DNA of 13,596 nt, taken from Spirosoma sp. Lineage in GTDB: Bacteria > Bacteroidota > Bacteroidia > Cytophagales > Spirosomataceae. The stretch is taken from the NCBI GenBank assembly GCA_028288385.1, contig JAQBNX010000420.1:1-13596 (forward strand). Reading direction: 5' to 3'. Of this stretch, positions 1 to 7,050 are shown one piece after another; the stretch's first letter is position 1, and each line of letters starts with the position of its first letter. The notes below the pieces were generated by a model. The model worked only from the letters and a program-made list of their open reading frames with translations. It was not told the DNA's origin and searched no databases. A program made the translations under genes and the position numbers.

Positions 1-515
1 ATCCAGCGGGTGGACTTGATGGTGGTGGCTGGCCCCCAGAACTGGAATAGGGGAAATTGACCAAGTTTCTGCTGCAACCGGTCGCGCAGATCACCGGGCT
101 GCGTATAACAGTCGGGCAATTTCAGTCCATCAGAAGGGTACTGGGGTCGGGGCGTAGCCGAAAAGTCAGCGGTGGAGTACATGTTATACCACCAGAACAT
201 CTTGGAAACGGTGAAATTCGGGTCGAGTTTCCTGGCGCGGTCCCAGATTTTTTCACCCTGCACCAGTTTGTTTGACTGTTTCCAGAACTTCACTTCGGCA
301 TCCTGGCGGTCATACCAGCCATTGCCCACAATGCCATGTTCGCTGGGCCATTTGCCGGTAACATAGGTCGATTGAACGGACGTTGTTACGGCCGGAAGCA
401 TGGGGTCGATGGTGGCCTGGTGTTTACCGGCAAACCACTGTTTCAGGAAGGGTGTGTGCTCACCAATCAGCGAATAGGACAGCCCCACTACGTCGAGTAC
501 TACGGTCTTCTGCAT
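1..515 (-). CDS. eboF: EboF-like type I phosphodiesterase/nucleotide pyrophosphatase (partial, 3' end outside window)
   Basis: The reading frame starts with ATG at 515 and stays open to the window edge, giving 171 codons of the N-terminal part. It begins MQKTVVLDVVGLSY, with Asp8 in the position of the first metal ligand of the alkaline-phosphatase/NPP superfamily. PAVTTSVQSTYVTG (residues 41-54) carries the Thr that is the usual nucleophile, followed by WPSEHGIVGNGWYDR. This is the start of the type I phosphodiesterase/nucleotide pyrophosphatase fold. Such enzymes cleave phosphodiester or pyrophosphate bonds; the substrate here is unknown. A stop codon in frame at 573-575 (the eboE stop itself lies there) excludes a longer start. 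It lies 57 bases after eboE in the same direction, and the eboD-eboE-eboF order is what identifies it as EboF. The C-terminal metal ligands cannot be checked. Confidence 0.85.
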   Translation of the reverse strand, partial: MQKTVVLDVVGLSYSLIGEHTPFLKQWFAGKHQATIDPMLPAVTTSVQSTYVTGKWPSEHGIVGNGWYDRQDAEVKFWKQSNKLVQGEKIWDRARKLDPNFTVSKMFWWYNMYSTADFSATPRPQYPSDGLKLPDCYTQPGDLRDRLQQKLGQFPLFQFWGPATTIKSTRW

Positions 516-572
516 ATAGATTAACAGGTTTACTAGCCTGACAGGATACGGATGACTACGGAGAAAAGAGGG

Positions 573-1820
573 TCAAACTGCCTGGTGAACCGGCTGTAAT
601 CCTGTCGTCGATACCCATTTCATTTCCCGTTCAATTGAATCTACGATGTCTGCTTTTAATTCAGCTGGCAGTACGTCCCACGTATAGGTTTCAACTTCCA
701 GCTGATTAGTAAACTGTCGACCGGTTTGTAGGTTTAGCACGTCTTTAATATCATCCTGCGTTGACTGAAGTGCGCCATAGCTTTCTACAAAAATTGGTAC
801 GTGAAAATGGGATCGCCATTCAACATGATCGTCGTTAAAAGCCGCCAGCGCATCGGGCAAATCCCGAAAACGCAGCAATTCGCCCGACTTAGTACGCGCT
901 ACAACCTGATGCAGATACGTGGGCTCGTTGAATTGGGCAAACGCCTGCCGCACCGCTTCACGTCCTTCGGTATCGGTTGGAAATTGGGCTTTTAAAGCTG
1001 CACTGATCTGGATTTTACCGACCCGCAGTCCGTAATTTCTAAGTTTGTCGAGCACATCGGCCGGGTATTCGTAGCCTACCGCAAAATGACATACGTCGTA
1101 GCACAGCCGCACATGGTCGCAGATAGCCGTTTCCGCTTCCTCATCGGTAAGCCCGAATTGTTCCGTCAACAGCTCCAGACCCATTGGAATGAGGTAATCT
1201 GTGAACCAGTTGATAAACTCATCGGATGTTTCGATGACGCCGTCTGGTTCGGGTTCCAGGTCAAGGTGCATCAGCCGGTCGGTTTGCCGGTGCAGCCGAA
1301 TCAGATCGGCCACTACGTCGAGCACGTTCTGGGTTGTTTGTGACAGAACGTAGTCTCGGGCAGCTGGCTGCTCCCACTCGAACCAGTGGCGGTAGGAGAG
1401 GGGCGATGTGGAAACACCCCCTGGAATGGCATTACCCAGTTCATCGACCGGTAGTAGCACCGATAATAGGCGGAACAGCCGTTTGGTGTATTCGACTCGT
1501 GCTTCTGTGGTCCAGTCGGGTGCATGCACCTGGTCTTTTACAGACGTATTGTGAAAGCCACCGAATGGAAACCCGTTCATGGTAAAGACGTAGCAGTCAT
1601 TAGCAGCCAGCCAGTGCTGAAAAGCCACTAAGTTTTCGGGTTGCTCCAGTTCTTCACTGGCTATGTTCGACAGGCGCAGACCTAATCCAAACGGCGCCTG
1701 GGGTGACAGCCGTTGTTTTAAGTCAGGCACTGCTTGTTGCAAAGCTGCGAAATGGTCGGCCCAGGTTTCGCCCGCGTGGATATTCGTGCAGTATCCAAGA
1801 TGTCCGTAGGAAGTTTTCAT
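573..1820 (-). CDS. eboE: EboE, TIM-barrel 'metabolite traffic' protein of the ebo cluster
   Basis: The 415-residue protein starts MKTSYGHLGYCTNIHAGETW, which I recognise as the conserved start of EboE, a xylose-isomerase-like TIM-barrel family. Further conserved-looking blocks are NGFPFGGFH (82-90), HLDLEPEPDG (185-194), CYDVCHFAVGYE (240-251), SHFHVPIFVE (337-346) and EVETYTWDVLP (375-385). The His, Glu and Asp residues at strand ends fit a metal-dependent sugar isomerase/epimerase-type site. There is no signal peptide or membrane segment, so it is probably cytoplasmic. In Nostoc the ebo genes are needed to move the scytonemin monomer to the periplasm; the reaction of EboE is not known. The start codon is 13 bases after the eboD stop, indicating co-transcription, with GAGG just upstream. 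Family assignment is firm, biochemical role open. Confidence 0.9.
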   Translation of the reverse strand: MKTSYGHLGYCTNIHAGETWADHFAALQQAVPDLKQRLSPQAPFGLGLRLSNIASEELEQPENLVAFQHWLAANDCYVFTMNGFPFGGFHNTSVKDQVHAPDWTTEARVEYTKRLFRLLSVLLPVDELGNAIPGGVSTSPLSYRHWFEWEQPAARDYVLSQTTQNVLDVVADLIRLHRQTDRLMHLDLEPEPDGVIETSDEFINWFTDYLIPMGLELLTEQFGLTDEEAETAICDHVRLCYDVCHFAVGYEYPADVLDKLRNYGLRVGKIQISAALKAQFPTDTEGREAVRQAFAQFNEPTYLHQVVARTKSGELLRFRDLPDALAAFNDDHVEWRSHFHVPIFVESYGALQSTQDDIKDVLNLQTGRQFTNQLEVETYTWDVLPAELKADIVDSIEREMKWVSTTGLQPVHQAV

Positions 1821-1833
1821 AAGCCTCGGATCG

Positions 1834-3045
1834 CTAAAGGAGCGTTAAATCGTGTGTCGGCAACGTTCCCTCCGGGAGAGCTTGGTCGATTGGTTGAGAA
1901 TCTTCATTTCGTAACGTAGCGATGGCCCGTCGCACGCCGTCGGCATCCATCTCATGAACCTCCACCCCCTGGCCAATACTCTGTAACAGCATAATCGTGA
2001 GCTGACCGCCGAGGTGTTCGCGAAATTCAGCTAAGCCCCGCAATACGCCTTCACTATTGTTGGCACTAAGGAGGGGATGGTATAGTGAAAACCCGAGCGT
2101 CCGGAGCGTAGTTAGCACCCGATTAGCGTCTGACTCGGTGAGCCAGCCTAGTTGGCTGGAATAGAGGGTATCCAGCGCAATGCCAATGGCAACGGCCTCT
2201 CCATGGCGTAACTCAAAATTGGTTAACTGCTCCAGTTTATGGGCGCTCCAGTGGCCAAAATCCAGCGGCCGTGACGAACCCATTTCGAAAGGGTCGCCCC
2301 CGGCAATGTGCTGCAGGTGCATCTGGGCACAGCGGTGGATAAGGTATTGCATGGCCGGGCCGTTGCGCATGGCTAACTGGGCGGCATTGGCTTCGATCCA
2401 GTCAAAAAAGGTTTTGTCTTTAATCAGGGCTACCTTAACCGCTTCCGAAATGCCCGCTCGCCAGTCGCGCTCGTCGAGCGAGGTTAAAAAGTTGCTGTCG
2501 TTAAATACCGCCACGGGGGGAGCAAAGGTGCCGAGGAAGTTTTTCTTCCCCCGGTAGTTAACGCCATTTTTTACGCCTACCCCTGAGTCATTCTGCGACA
2601 ACACCGTGGTGGGAATGCGAATGTGGCGGATGCCCCGGTGCGAGATGGCTGCCGCGTAGCCTACCATATCTAGTACCGAACCACCACCCACCGCCACCAC
2701 GAATGAATGCCGGTCAATGCCGTGCCGGTCAATGGCATCCACAATCATTTCCACCGTAGCCGGGTCGTTTTTGGCCTGTTCACCCCCTGGAACGATTAGC
2801 AGGTCGGGCACCAGATCGACACCATCGGTTCCCTGCATTATGTATGTGCTGATGGCTGCCGGTAGTTGAGGGTGAGCATCTACCACGCCCGAGTCGAGCA
2901 CAAATAAGAGCTTCTTTCTTATCTCTCCAGTCGCTGTCCGGGCAAAAAAATCGGATAGAAGCGGATTAGTCGTTGCGAACAGTTGTTCGGTAAAAAAGAC
3001 TGTGTAAGTGAACCGAACACTGAAGTCTTGCTGAAGATGAGTCAT
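1834..3045 (-). CDS. eboD: EboD, 3-dehydroquinate synthase-like sugar phosphate cyclase
   Basis: The 403-residue protein belongs to the sugar phosphate cyclase superfamily (DHQ synthase and relatives), NAD- and metal-dependent enzymes that close a sugar phosphate into a carbocycle. Visible motifs are the dinucleotide site VPGGEQAK (85-92) and GGGSVLD (120-126), IPTTVLSQNDSGVGVKNGVN (144-163), and the three expected metal ligands Glu201 (SEAVKVALI), His265 (DFGHWSAH) and His281 (RHGEAVAIG). Lys159 and Lys204 match catalytic lysines. It differs from housekeeping AroB: LNxGH is LDFGH here (Asp262 for Asn), GKTGVN is VKNGVN, and there are about 40 extra N-terminal residues. A product other than dehydroquinate is therefore plausible. 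It is the first gene of the visible ebo operon and has a promoter-like box about 40 bases upstream. Confidence 0.9.
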   Translation of the reverse strand: MTHLQQDFSVRFTYTVFFTEQLFATTNPLLSDFFARTATGEIRKKLLFVLDSGVVDAHPQLPAAISTYIMQGTDGVDLVPDLLIVPGGEQAKNDPATVEMIVDAIDRHGIDRHSFVVAVGGGSVLDMVGYAAAISHRGIRHIRIPTTVLSQNDSGVGVKNGVNYRGKKNFLGTFAPPVAVFNDSNFLTSLDERDWRAGISEAVKVALIKDKTFFDWIEANAAQLAMRNGPAMQYLIHRCAQMHLQHIAGGDPFEMGSSRPLDFGHWSAHKLEQLTNFELRHGEAVAIGIALDTLYSSQLGWLTESDANRVLTTLRTLGFSLYHPLLSANNSEGVLRGLAEFREHLGGQLTIMLLQSIGQGVEVHEMDADGVRRAIATLRNEDSQPIDQALPEGTLPTHDLTLL

Positions 3046-3085
3046 TTACAAAGAAAGGCGGTTGAGTCGTACAGCCTTTATCTGT

Positions 3086-3093
3086 CAAAAATA
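3086..3093 (-). promoter_or_regulatory. Putative -7 box for the eboDEF operon
   Basis: Read on the minus strand this is TATTTTTG, a full match to the Bacteroidota -7 consensus TAnnTTTG, lying 40 bases before the eboD ATG. No TTG occurs at the ideal distance for the -33 element, so the assignment rests on one box and its position in the gap between the glycosyltransferase and eboD. Confidence 0.45.
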
Positions 3094-3171
3094 CAAACAA
3101 ATCAAATATGGTTCCTTTTTGCCATAGTAATCCAGCACAGGCCAACAGCCAGCAGATTCTCGGCCTGCCGT

Positions 3172-4158
3172 TTACCAGTAAAGAACCCGGTATTTGATGG
3201 CCCCGTAGAGCCGCCAGTAGACGGCCAGAAACGGTGTGACGAGGGTCGTTAGCATGGTTTGCGGCAATTGGCTGGCGACTACGTTCGTAGGCAGGCGCTT
3301 CCAGAAGAGATTGGCCGATATGATTGCCCACAAGCTAAATCCAAGCGTTGCCAGAGCCGGATTGCGAAACAAGCCTCCCAAAATGCCAATCAGGATTGCA
3401 AGTACCGACGCGTAATATTCCAGAATCAGGCTGCGGTCCGTCTCTATACGTTGCCGAAACAGGTCTGGATGACGCTTGTAAAGAAGAGCGTCGTAGCGGC
3501 TGTTGCGCTCGTTTGCCAATGACGTATACCAGGGCATTTCCTGCATCGTGTGCACAACAACTGCCTGGAGGCATTTGCTGATGGGAATACCTAGCCGAAT
3601 AAAGTTGAACTGCAAATCGCTGTCTTCGCGCCAGGCCGAGTCAAATGCTTCTTCAAAGCCATCGACACGCTCCAGCGCCGACTTGCGGCAAAAACAATTG
3701 GCTGAAATAAACTCCCCTATTTCCAGGTAGCGTGTCTTAGGGTCATATTGCGTGGTATTGTCGGGCAGCGTTAGTCGCAGTTGCCCCGTCACGACTTGCG
3801 CTCCACGCTGGAAACTGGTGAGGGCTGCCAGCAGCCAGTCTGGCTGGGGCAGGCAGTCGTCGTCGGTGAAGGCAACAACGCGCCCCCGTGCGGCTCGCCA
3901 ACCCCGGTTACGGGCAGCTGCGTAGCCCCGTTGTTGCTCCTGCGCAAGATAGCGAACCTCCAGCGCTCCGCCCGACTGGGCCACCTGGCGCCGAAAAAGC
4001 GCGACGGCCGTTGCCGTATCCGATGAGTTACCATCGTCCACAACAATAATTTCGAACAGGTCGCGGGCCAGTCGCTGCCGACCCAATGCATCAAGACATT
4101 TCAGCAACGAAGCTGGGTGCTGGCAGGTAGGAACCACTACCGAAAATTCAGGGATCAT
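3172..4158 (-). CDS. Family 2 glycosyltransferase with C-terminal membrane segments
   Basis: This is a 328-residue GT-A fold glycosyltransferase. The start FSVVVPTCQHPASLLKCL (5-22) and EIIVVDDGNSSD (36-47) form the nucleotide-sugar site. VVAFTDDDCLPQPDW (94-108) contains the DxD-type metal site, and WREDSDLQF (176-184) holds the ED pair typical of GT2 catalytic bases. The GFEEAFD segment before it is common in this family. From about residue 249 the protein turns hydrophobic, with likely helices at roughly 249-265, 268-285 and 301-316, so it should sit in the inner membrane with its active site in the cytoplasm. Its probable role is adding a sugar to a lipid-linked or surface glycan; donor and acceptor are not readable. 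It precedes eboD by 126 bases in the same direction but is not a known ebo member. Confidence 0.88.
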   Translation of the reverse strand: MIPEFSVVVPTCQHPASLLKCLDALGRQRLARDLFEIIVVDDGNSSDTATAVALFRRQVAQSGGALEVRYLAQEQQRGYAAARNRGWRAARGRVVAFTDDDCLPQPDWLLAALTSFQRGAQVVTGQLRLTLPDNTTQYDPKTRYLEIGEFISANCFCRKSALERVDGFEEAFDSAWREDSDLQFNFIRLGIPISKCLQAVVVHTMQEMPWYTSLANERNSRYDALLYKRHPDLFRQRIETDRSLILEYYASVLAILIGILGGLFRNPALATLGFSLWAIISANLFWKRLPTNVVASQLPQTMLTTLVTPFLAVYWRLYGAIKYRVLYW

Positions 4159-4278
4159 GATAACAGCGTATGAAGTAAGCGTGTAGTAGTTAACCTAATA
4201 GGCCACAGGACGTAATAGGCTGACAATCAATGAGTGGTGTACGCTAACGTAACGTATAGTATAACCAAATCGTTTAAC

Positions 4279-4286
4279 CAAAAGTA
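4279..4286 (-). promoter_or_regulatory. Possible -7 box for the glycosyltransferase gene
   Basis: On the minus strand this reads TACTTTTG, matching TAnnTTTG, 120 bases upstream of the glycosyltransferase start. No convincing TTG lies 19-21 bases further upstream, and the implied leader is long. It is the only full match on this strand in the divergent intergenic region (4159-4512). Confidence 0.3.
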
Positions 4287-4422
4287 GTGAATTGATTGAA
4301 TGGTTAAGTGCTGGTGGAGTCGTCGGTTAAGCTGAATAGTGATCGCGTTTTTCTGCCTGATTAATGTATGCAGAGCAAATTTGGGGCCGTAATCGACGGT
4401 TCGTATTTTTCTTCACAGAAGC

Positions 4423-4450
4423 GGTCGTTCGTGCCTGTTTCGAAACGACC
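4423..4450. repeat. Inverted repeat next to the SDR promoter (candidate operator)
   Basis: GGTCGTT (4423-4429) is mirrored exactly by AACGACC (4444-4450). Allowing one bulged base, pairing extends two more positions inward (CG/CG). The repeat ends about 26 bases before the -7 box at 4477, so it borders the expected -33 region of the dehydrogenase promoter. That placement suits a repressor or activator site better than a terminator, since no T-run follows. Confidence 0.4.
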
Positions 4451-4476
4451 AGAGCAACCTATGAATGGGGAATTGT

Positions 4477-4484
4477 TAGCTTTG
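4477..4484 (+). promoter_or_regulatory. Putative -7 box of the SDR dehydrogenase gene
   Basis: TAGCTTTG is a full match to the Bacteroidota -7 consensus TAnnTTTG and lies 28 bases before the ATG at 4513. That would give a short leader of about 20 bases. The -33 TTG is missing at standard spacing, which may mean dependence on an activator or a weak promoter. Confidence 0.5.
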
Positions 4485-4512
4485 CGCCGACATTAAAACC
4501 GTTTCTCTGACT

Positions 4513-5259
4513 ATGATTGCACTCATCACGGGCGCTACGTCAGGCATTGGCCGCGCTACTGCGGAAGCCTTCGCCGACCTCGATTACCAACTCATTCTCT
4601 GCGGCCGTCGGCAGGACCGTTTGGACGAACTGGAACAGCAGCTAGGTGCTCAGACCCAGGTCACAACCCTCAACTTCGATGTACGCGATTGGGCTGACGT
4701 CAATGATGCGATCAGTAACCTGCCCGACGAATGGAAGGCTATTGATATTCTGGTAAATAGCGCCGGCAATGCCTATGGGATGTCGGCGATTCAGGACGGA
4801 GACCCCAGCGATTGGGACCTGATGATTGATGGCAATGTGCAGGGATTACTTTATGTATCGAAGGCGGTTATGCCCGGCATGGTGGAACGCAAACGGGGCC
4901 ATATTGTGAATCTGAGCTCGGTAGCGGGTAAAGAAACGTACCCAAATGGGGCAGTGTATTGCGCCAGCAAAGCCGCTGTAGAAGCCCTCAGTGCCGGTAT
5001 GCGGCTGGACATGACCCAGCACGGCATTAAAGTAACTAACATTGCGCCCGGAGCGGTGGAAACCGAATTTTCGATGGTGCGTTTTAAAGGTGATAAAGAG
5101 CGGGCCGACAAGATTTACCAGGGATTTATACCCCTAACGGCCGAGGATATTGCCGATACCATTGTGTTTGCCGTTACGGCTCCCGGCCATGTAACCATTG
5201 CTGATATAACTATTCTGGCTAGTGCCCAGGCCGGTGCCCAGACCATTCATCGTAAATGA
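4513..5259 (+). CDS. YdfG-like short-chain dehydrogenase (NADP-dependent 3-hydroxy acid dehydrogenase family)
   Basis: The 248-residue protein is a classical short-chain dehydrogenase/reductase. TGATSGIG (6-13) is the cofactor loop, GRR (31-33) places two arginines where NADP-preferring enzymes bind the 2'-phosphate, and NSAG (82-85) follows. The catalytic residues are Asn108, Ser136, Tyr149 and Lys153 (YCASK). Length and several segments resemble E. coli YdfG, which oxidises serine, L-allo-threonine and 3-hydroxy acids and reduces malonic semialdehyde: EWKAIDILVN, VMPGMVERKRGHI, TEFSMVRFKGD and the tail ending IHRK. It is cytoplasmic. It stands alone with its own promoter box and is divergent from the glycosyltransferase. 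Family certain; substrate inferred from similarity to YdfG. Confidence 0.92.
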   Translation: MIALITGATSGIGRATAEAFADLDYQLILCGRRQDRLDELEQQLGAQTQVTTLNFDVRDWADVNDAISNLPDEWKAIDILVNSAGNAYGMSAIQDGDPSDWDLMIDGNVQGLLYVSKAVMPGMVERKRGHIVNLSSVAGKETYPNGAVYCASKAAVEALSAGMRLDMTQHGIKVTNIAPGAVETEFSMVRFKGDKERADKIYQGFIPLTAEDIADTIVFAVTAPGHVTIADITILASAQAGAQTIHRK

Positions 5260-5320
5260 AGATAGCTGTCTGAGCGCTTTTTGGAGTGATTTATTTTAGA
5301 CGGACAATAGCAGTTTTCTT

Positions 5321-6070
5321 ATGGCTCTTAAAACGGTTCATCTGACCATCCCATCACCCTGTCAGCAACGGTGGATGGATATGAAGGCTGAAGAGCAAGG
5401 CCGGTTTTGTGGCAGTTGTCAGAAAACGGTAGTGGATTACTCTAGCCTGACCAATGAGCAATTGATCAAGTTGTTAGCACGAAAAGATGGCTCGGCCTGT
5501 GGTCGGTTTCGGATAAATCAACTCAATAGAGAACTGACTGTTACAACTTCTGCTTCGCAGCCGTTTGTTCGCCTGTTTGGTTTGCTGACAGCCAGTTTAC
5601 TGGGTTATCAAACAGTACAGGCCGATGCATTACCGTCAGTAGCTAAGTCAACGACGCAACCCATCAGCCAAAGCCCTATCATTACGTTAACTCCACCAAG
5701 TAATGGTGAAACGGCATTGACAGACTCGGTTTGGGTCATTAGGGGCCGGGTAATTGACCAGTCGACGAACACGGCGTTTGCGGGAGTTACTGTTTTTATC
5801 AAAGAAACTTCAACAGGGGCTAATACCGATGCAGACGGTCGCTTCCAGATTAGCGTTCCAACTGAGCGTACTGGTAAGCTGGTGACCCTGCAAATAGCCA
5901 GCATTGGCTATCTGTCTCAGGAAATACAACTGCGCTCCAAACAGACTGACTCGCTTGTTATTAATCTGAATGAAGATTCGATGGCGCTGAATCAGGTTAT
6001 TGTTATAGGTACGTATAAAAAGCTTACGTTCTTTCAACGGCTACGGAATAGACTACAAACTAAACACTAG
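5321..6070 (+). CDS. Cys-motif membrane protein with carboxypeptidase-regulatory-like (CarboxypepD_reg) domain
   Basis: The 249-residue protein has three parts. The N-terminal region (1-66) carries four cysteines, PCQQRWMDM (Cys14), GRFCGSCQKTVVDYS (Cys30, Cys33) and SACGRF (Cys60), a pattern seen in Bacteroidota proteins of this architecture and suggestive of metal binding. One hydrophobic segment at about 81-100 should cross the inner membrane. A beta-sandwich domain follows, IRGRVIDQSTNTAFAGVTVFI (start 140) through TDADGRFQISVP and IASIGYLSQEIQL, as found at the N-terminus of TonB-dependent receptors. It ends LNQVIVIGTYKK (223-234), resembling the receptor 'LNEVVVIGYG' segment, but no receptor barrel follows; a short basic tail closes it. 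The gene lies 61 bases after the dehydrogenase and its last 18 bases overlap the opposing hydrolase gene. Function unknown. Confidence 0.8.
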   Translation: MALKTVHLTIPSPCQQRWMDMKAEEQGRFCGSCQKTVVDYSSLTNEQLIKLLARKDGSACGRFRINQLNRELTVTTSASQPFVRLFGLLTASLLGYQTVQADALPSVAKSTTQPISQSPIITLTPPSNGETALTDSVWVIRGRVIDQSTNTAFAGVTVFIKETSTGANTDADGRFQISVPTERTGKLVTLQIASIGYLSQEIQLRSKQTDSLVINLNEDSMALNQVIVIGTYKKLTFFQRLRNRLQTKH

Positions 6071-6706
6071 TTGTTTTAACACATCTGGCTCTACCCGGTG
6101 TCCACCCTCAAAGGCAGTAATCCTGAGGTTTGGAACATCGGCGAGAAGTCGAGCTTTATACGTGTCTACATCGCCAATCATGGTGAAAAACTCATCCTGG
6201 CTGCCATATACGTAATGCATCTCGACCGTTGCCAGTTTTTGAGGATTTATGACGTCTCCGATGCCATTGCTAAAAAAACCAGCCCATAAAATCAGTCGGT
6301 TAACATTAATAGAGCCTGCATTCAGCCACCGGCATGCCGTAGCGGCCCCCTGCGAAAAGCCAAGGATCGTAATATGGAAATCGGCGGCCTTCCGGCCGTT
6401 CAGAATGGTATCGTACAAGGTGTTTAGATACCCAACAAAATCATTGATTTCGTACTGTTTGTCTTCGCGCGTGATCCACGAAGCGCCAACCCGCTCGTAC
6501 TGACCATTAAGGTACAGCCGCGACAGCCCCTCTGGAATTACAACGAGCGTTTTGCCATCGTCCAGGCCCGTAAATTTTCGGCTGAAGTAAGATGCCAACT
6601 GCCCGAAGCCGTGTAGACAGAACCAGATGTGGGTAGTGTTTTCGGTAAGTTTACCAATTGTGTAGTAGCGAGCCGTGCGCTGTACGGTAAGGTGATGTTC
6701 GATCAT
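6053..6706 (-). CDS. Alpha/beta-hydrolase (phospholipase/carboxylesterase type)
   Basis: The 217-residue protein shows a compact alpha/beta-hydrolase core. CLHGFGQ (30-36) is the oxyanion-hole loop, GFSQGAA (116-122) is the nucleophile elbow with Ser118, DEFF (171-174) supplies the likely acid Asp171 after the YVYGSQ strand, and GGHRV (201-205) supplies His203. This layout and the length match the serine esterases of the YpfH/carboxylesterase type, which cleave short acyl or thioester bonds. There is no signal peptide, so it is cytoplasmic. The stop codon lies inside the 3' end of the convergent carboxypeptidase-domain gene (18-base overlap), so the two mRNAs are complementary at their ends. 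The triad is complete; the natural substrate cannot be told. Confidence 0.85.
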   Translation of the reverse strand: MIEHHLTVQRTARYYTIGKLTENTTHIWFCLHGFGQLASYFSRKFTGLDDGKTLVVIPEGLSRLYLNGQYERVGASWITREDKQYEINDFVGYLNTLYDTILNGRKAADFHITILGFSQGAATACRWLNAGSINVNRLILWAGFFSNGIGDVINPQKLATVEMHYVYGSQDEFFTMIGDVDTYKARLLADVPNLRITAFEGGHRVEPDVLKQLVFSL

Positions 6707-6772
6707 GCAGAGTTAGCATTGAAATGGTAATGGTTGCAGCGGTCAAATGGACCTTTAATTATGAAAGAATCG

Positions 6773-6812
6773 GAACAAGCCTGATGATATTAGAATAAGC
6801 CTGATGATATTA
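6773..6812. repeat. Two-copy 20-base tandem repeat
   Basis: GAACAAGCCTGATGATATTA (6773-6792) is followed directly by GAATAAGCCTGATGATATTA (6793-6812), with one base different between copies. It lies upstream of the hydrolase and far upstream of the tRNA. The rest of the 6707-6985 interval shows no gene. Two copies are too few for a CRISPR array. Confidence 0.85.
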
Positions 6813-6985
6813 TAGGGGTAGATCTGGCAGGCATTGTTGTCGTAGTATTCAATTCCAGAGTAAGTGGCATCGGGTCAGTAAACTGTAAACATAGAGTGGG
6901 GATACTAATTCTGCCAATGGGTTGGATCGCTAAATCACCAATTATTGCAAAAGACCTGAGAGGGTCGGAATAGTGGCTGTTTGCA

Positions 6986-7017
6986 TTTGCATAACTCGCA
7001 CCGGAATTCTATTTTTG
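6986..7017 (+). promoter_or_regulatory. Bacteroidota-type promoter for tRNA-Leu
   Basis: TTTG at 6986-6989 serves as the -33 element and TATTTTTG at 7010-7017 is a perfect TAnnTTTG -7 box, separated by 20 bases. Transcription would start near 7024, leaving about 27 bases of 5' leader before the mature tRNA. This is the only promoter in the window with both elements well placed. Confidence 0.7.
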
Positions 7018-7050
7018 CACCCACGTTTGACACAACGTACCGATTTCAGC

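Noticed and set aside
2180..2557. 125-codon frame on the plus strand
   Set aside because: It lies entirely antisense to eboD, whose motifs are strongly conserved; the plus-strand translation shows no family features.
3138..3167. CAGGCC...GGCCTG inverted repeat after the glycosyltransferase stop, as a terminator
   Set aside because: Only six pairs with an 18-base loop and no T-run on the minus strand; not convincing.
3789..4094. 101-codon frame on the minus strand
   Set aside because: It is a second frame inside the glycosyltransferase gene, which holds the real GT2 motifs.
6773..6812. Tandem repeat as a CRISPR array
   Set aside because: Only two copies, no spacers between them, and no cas genes in the window.
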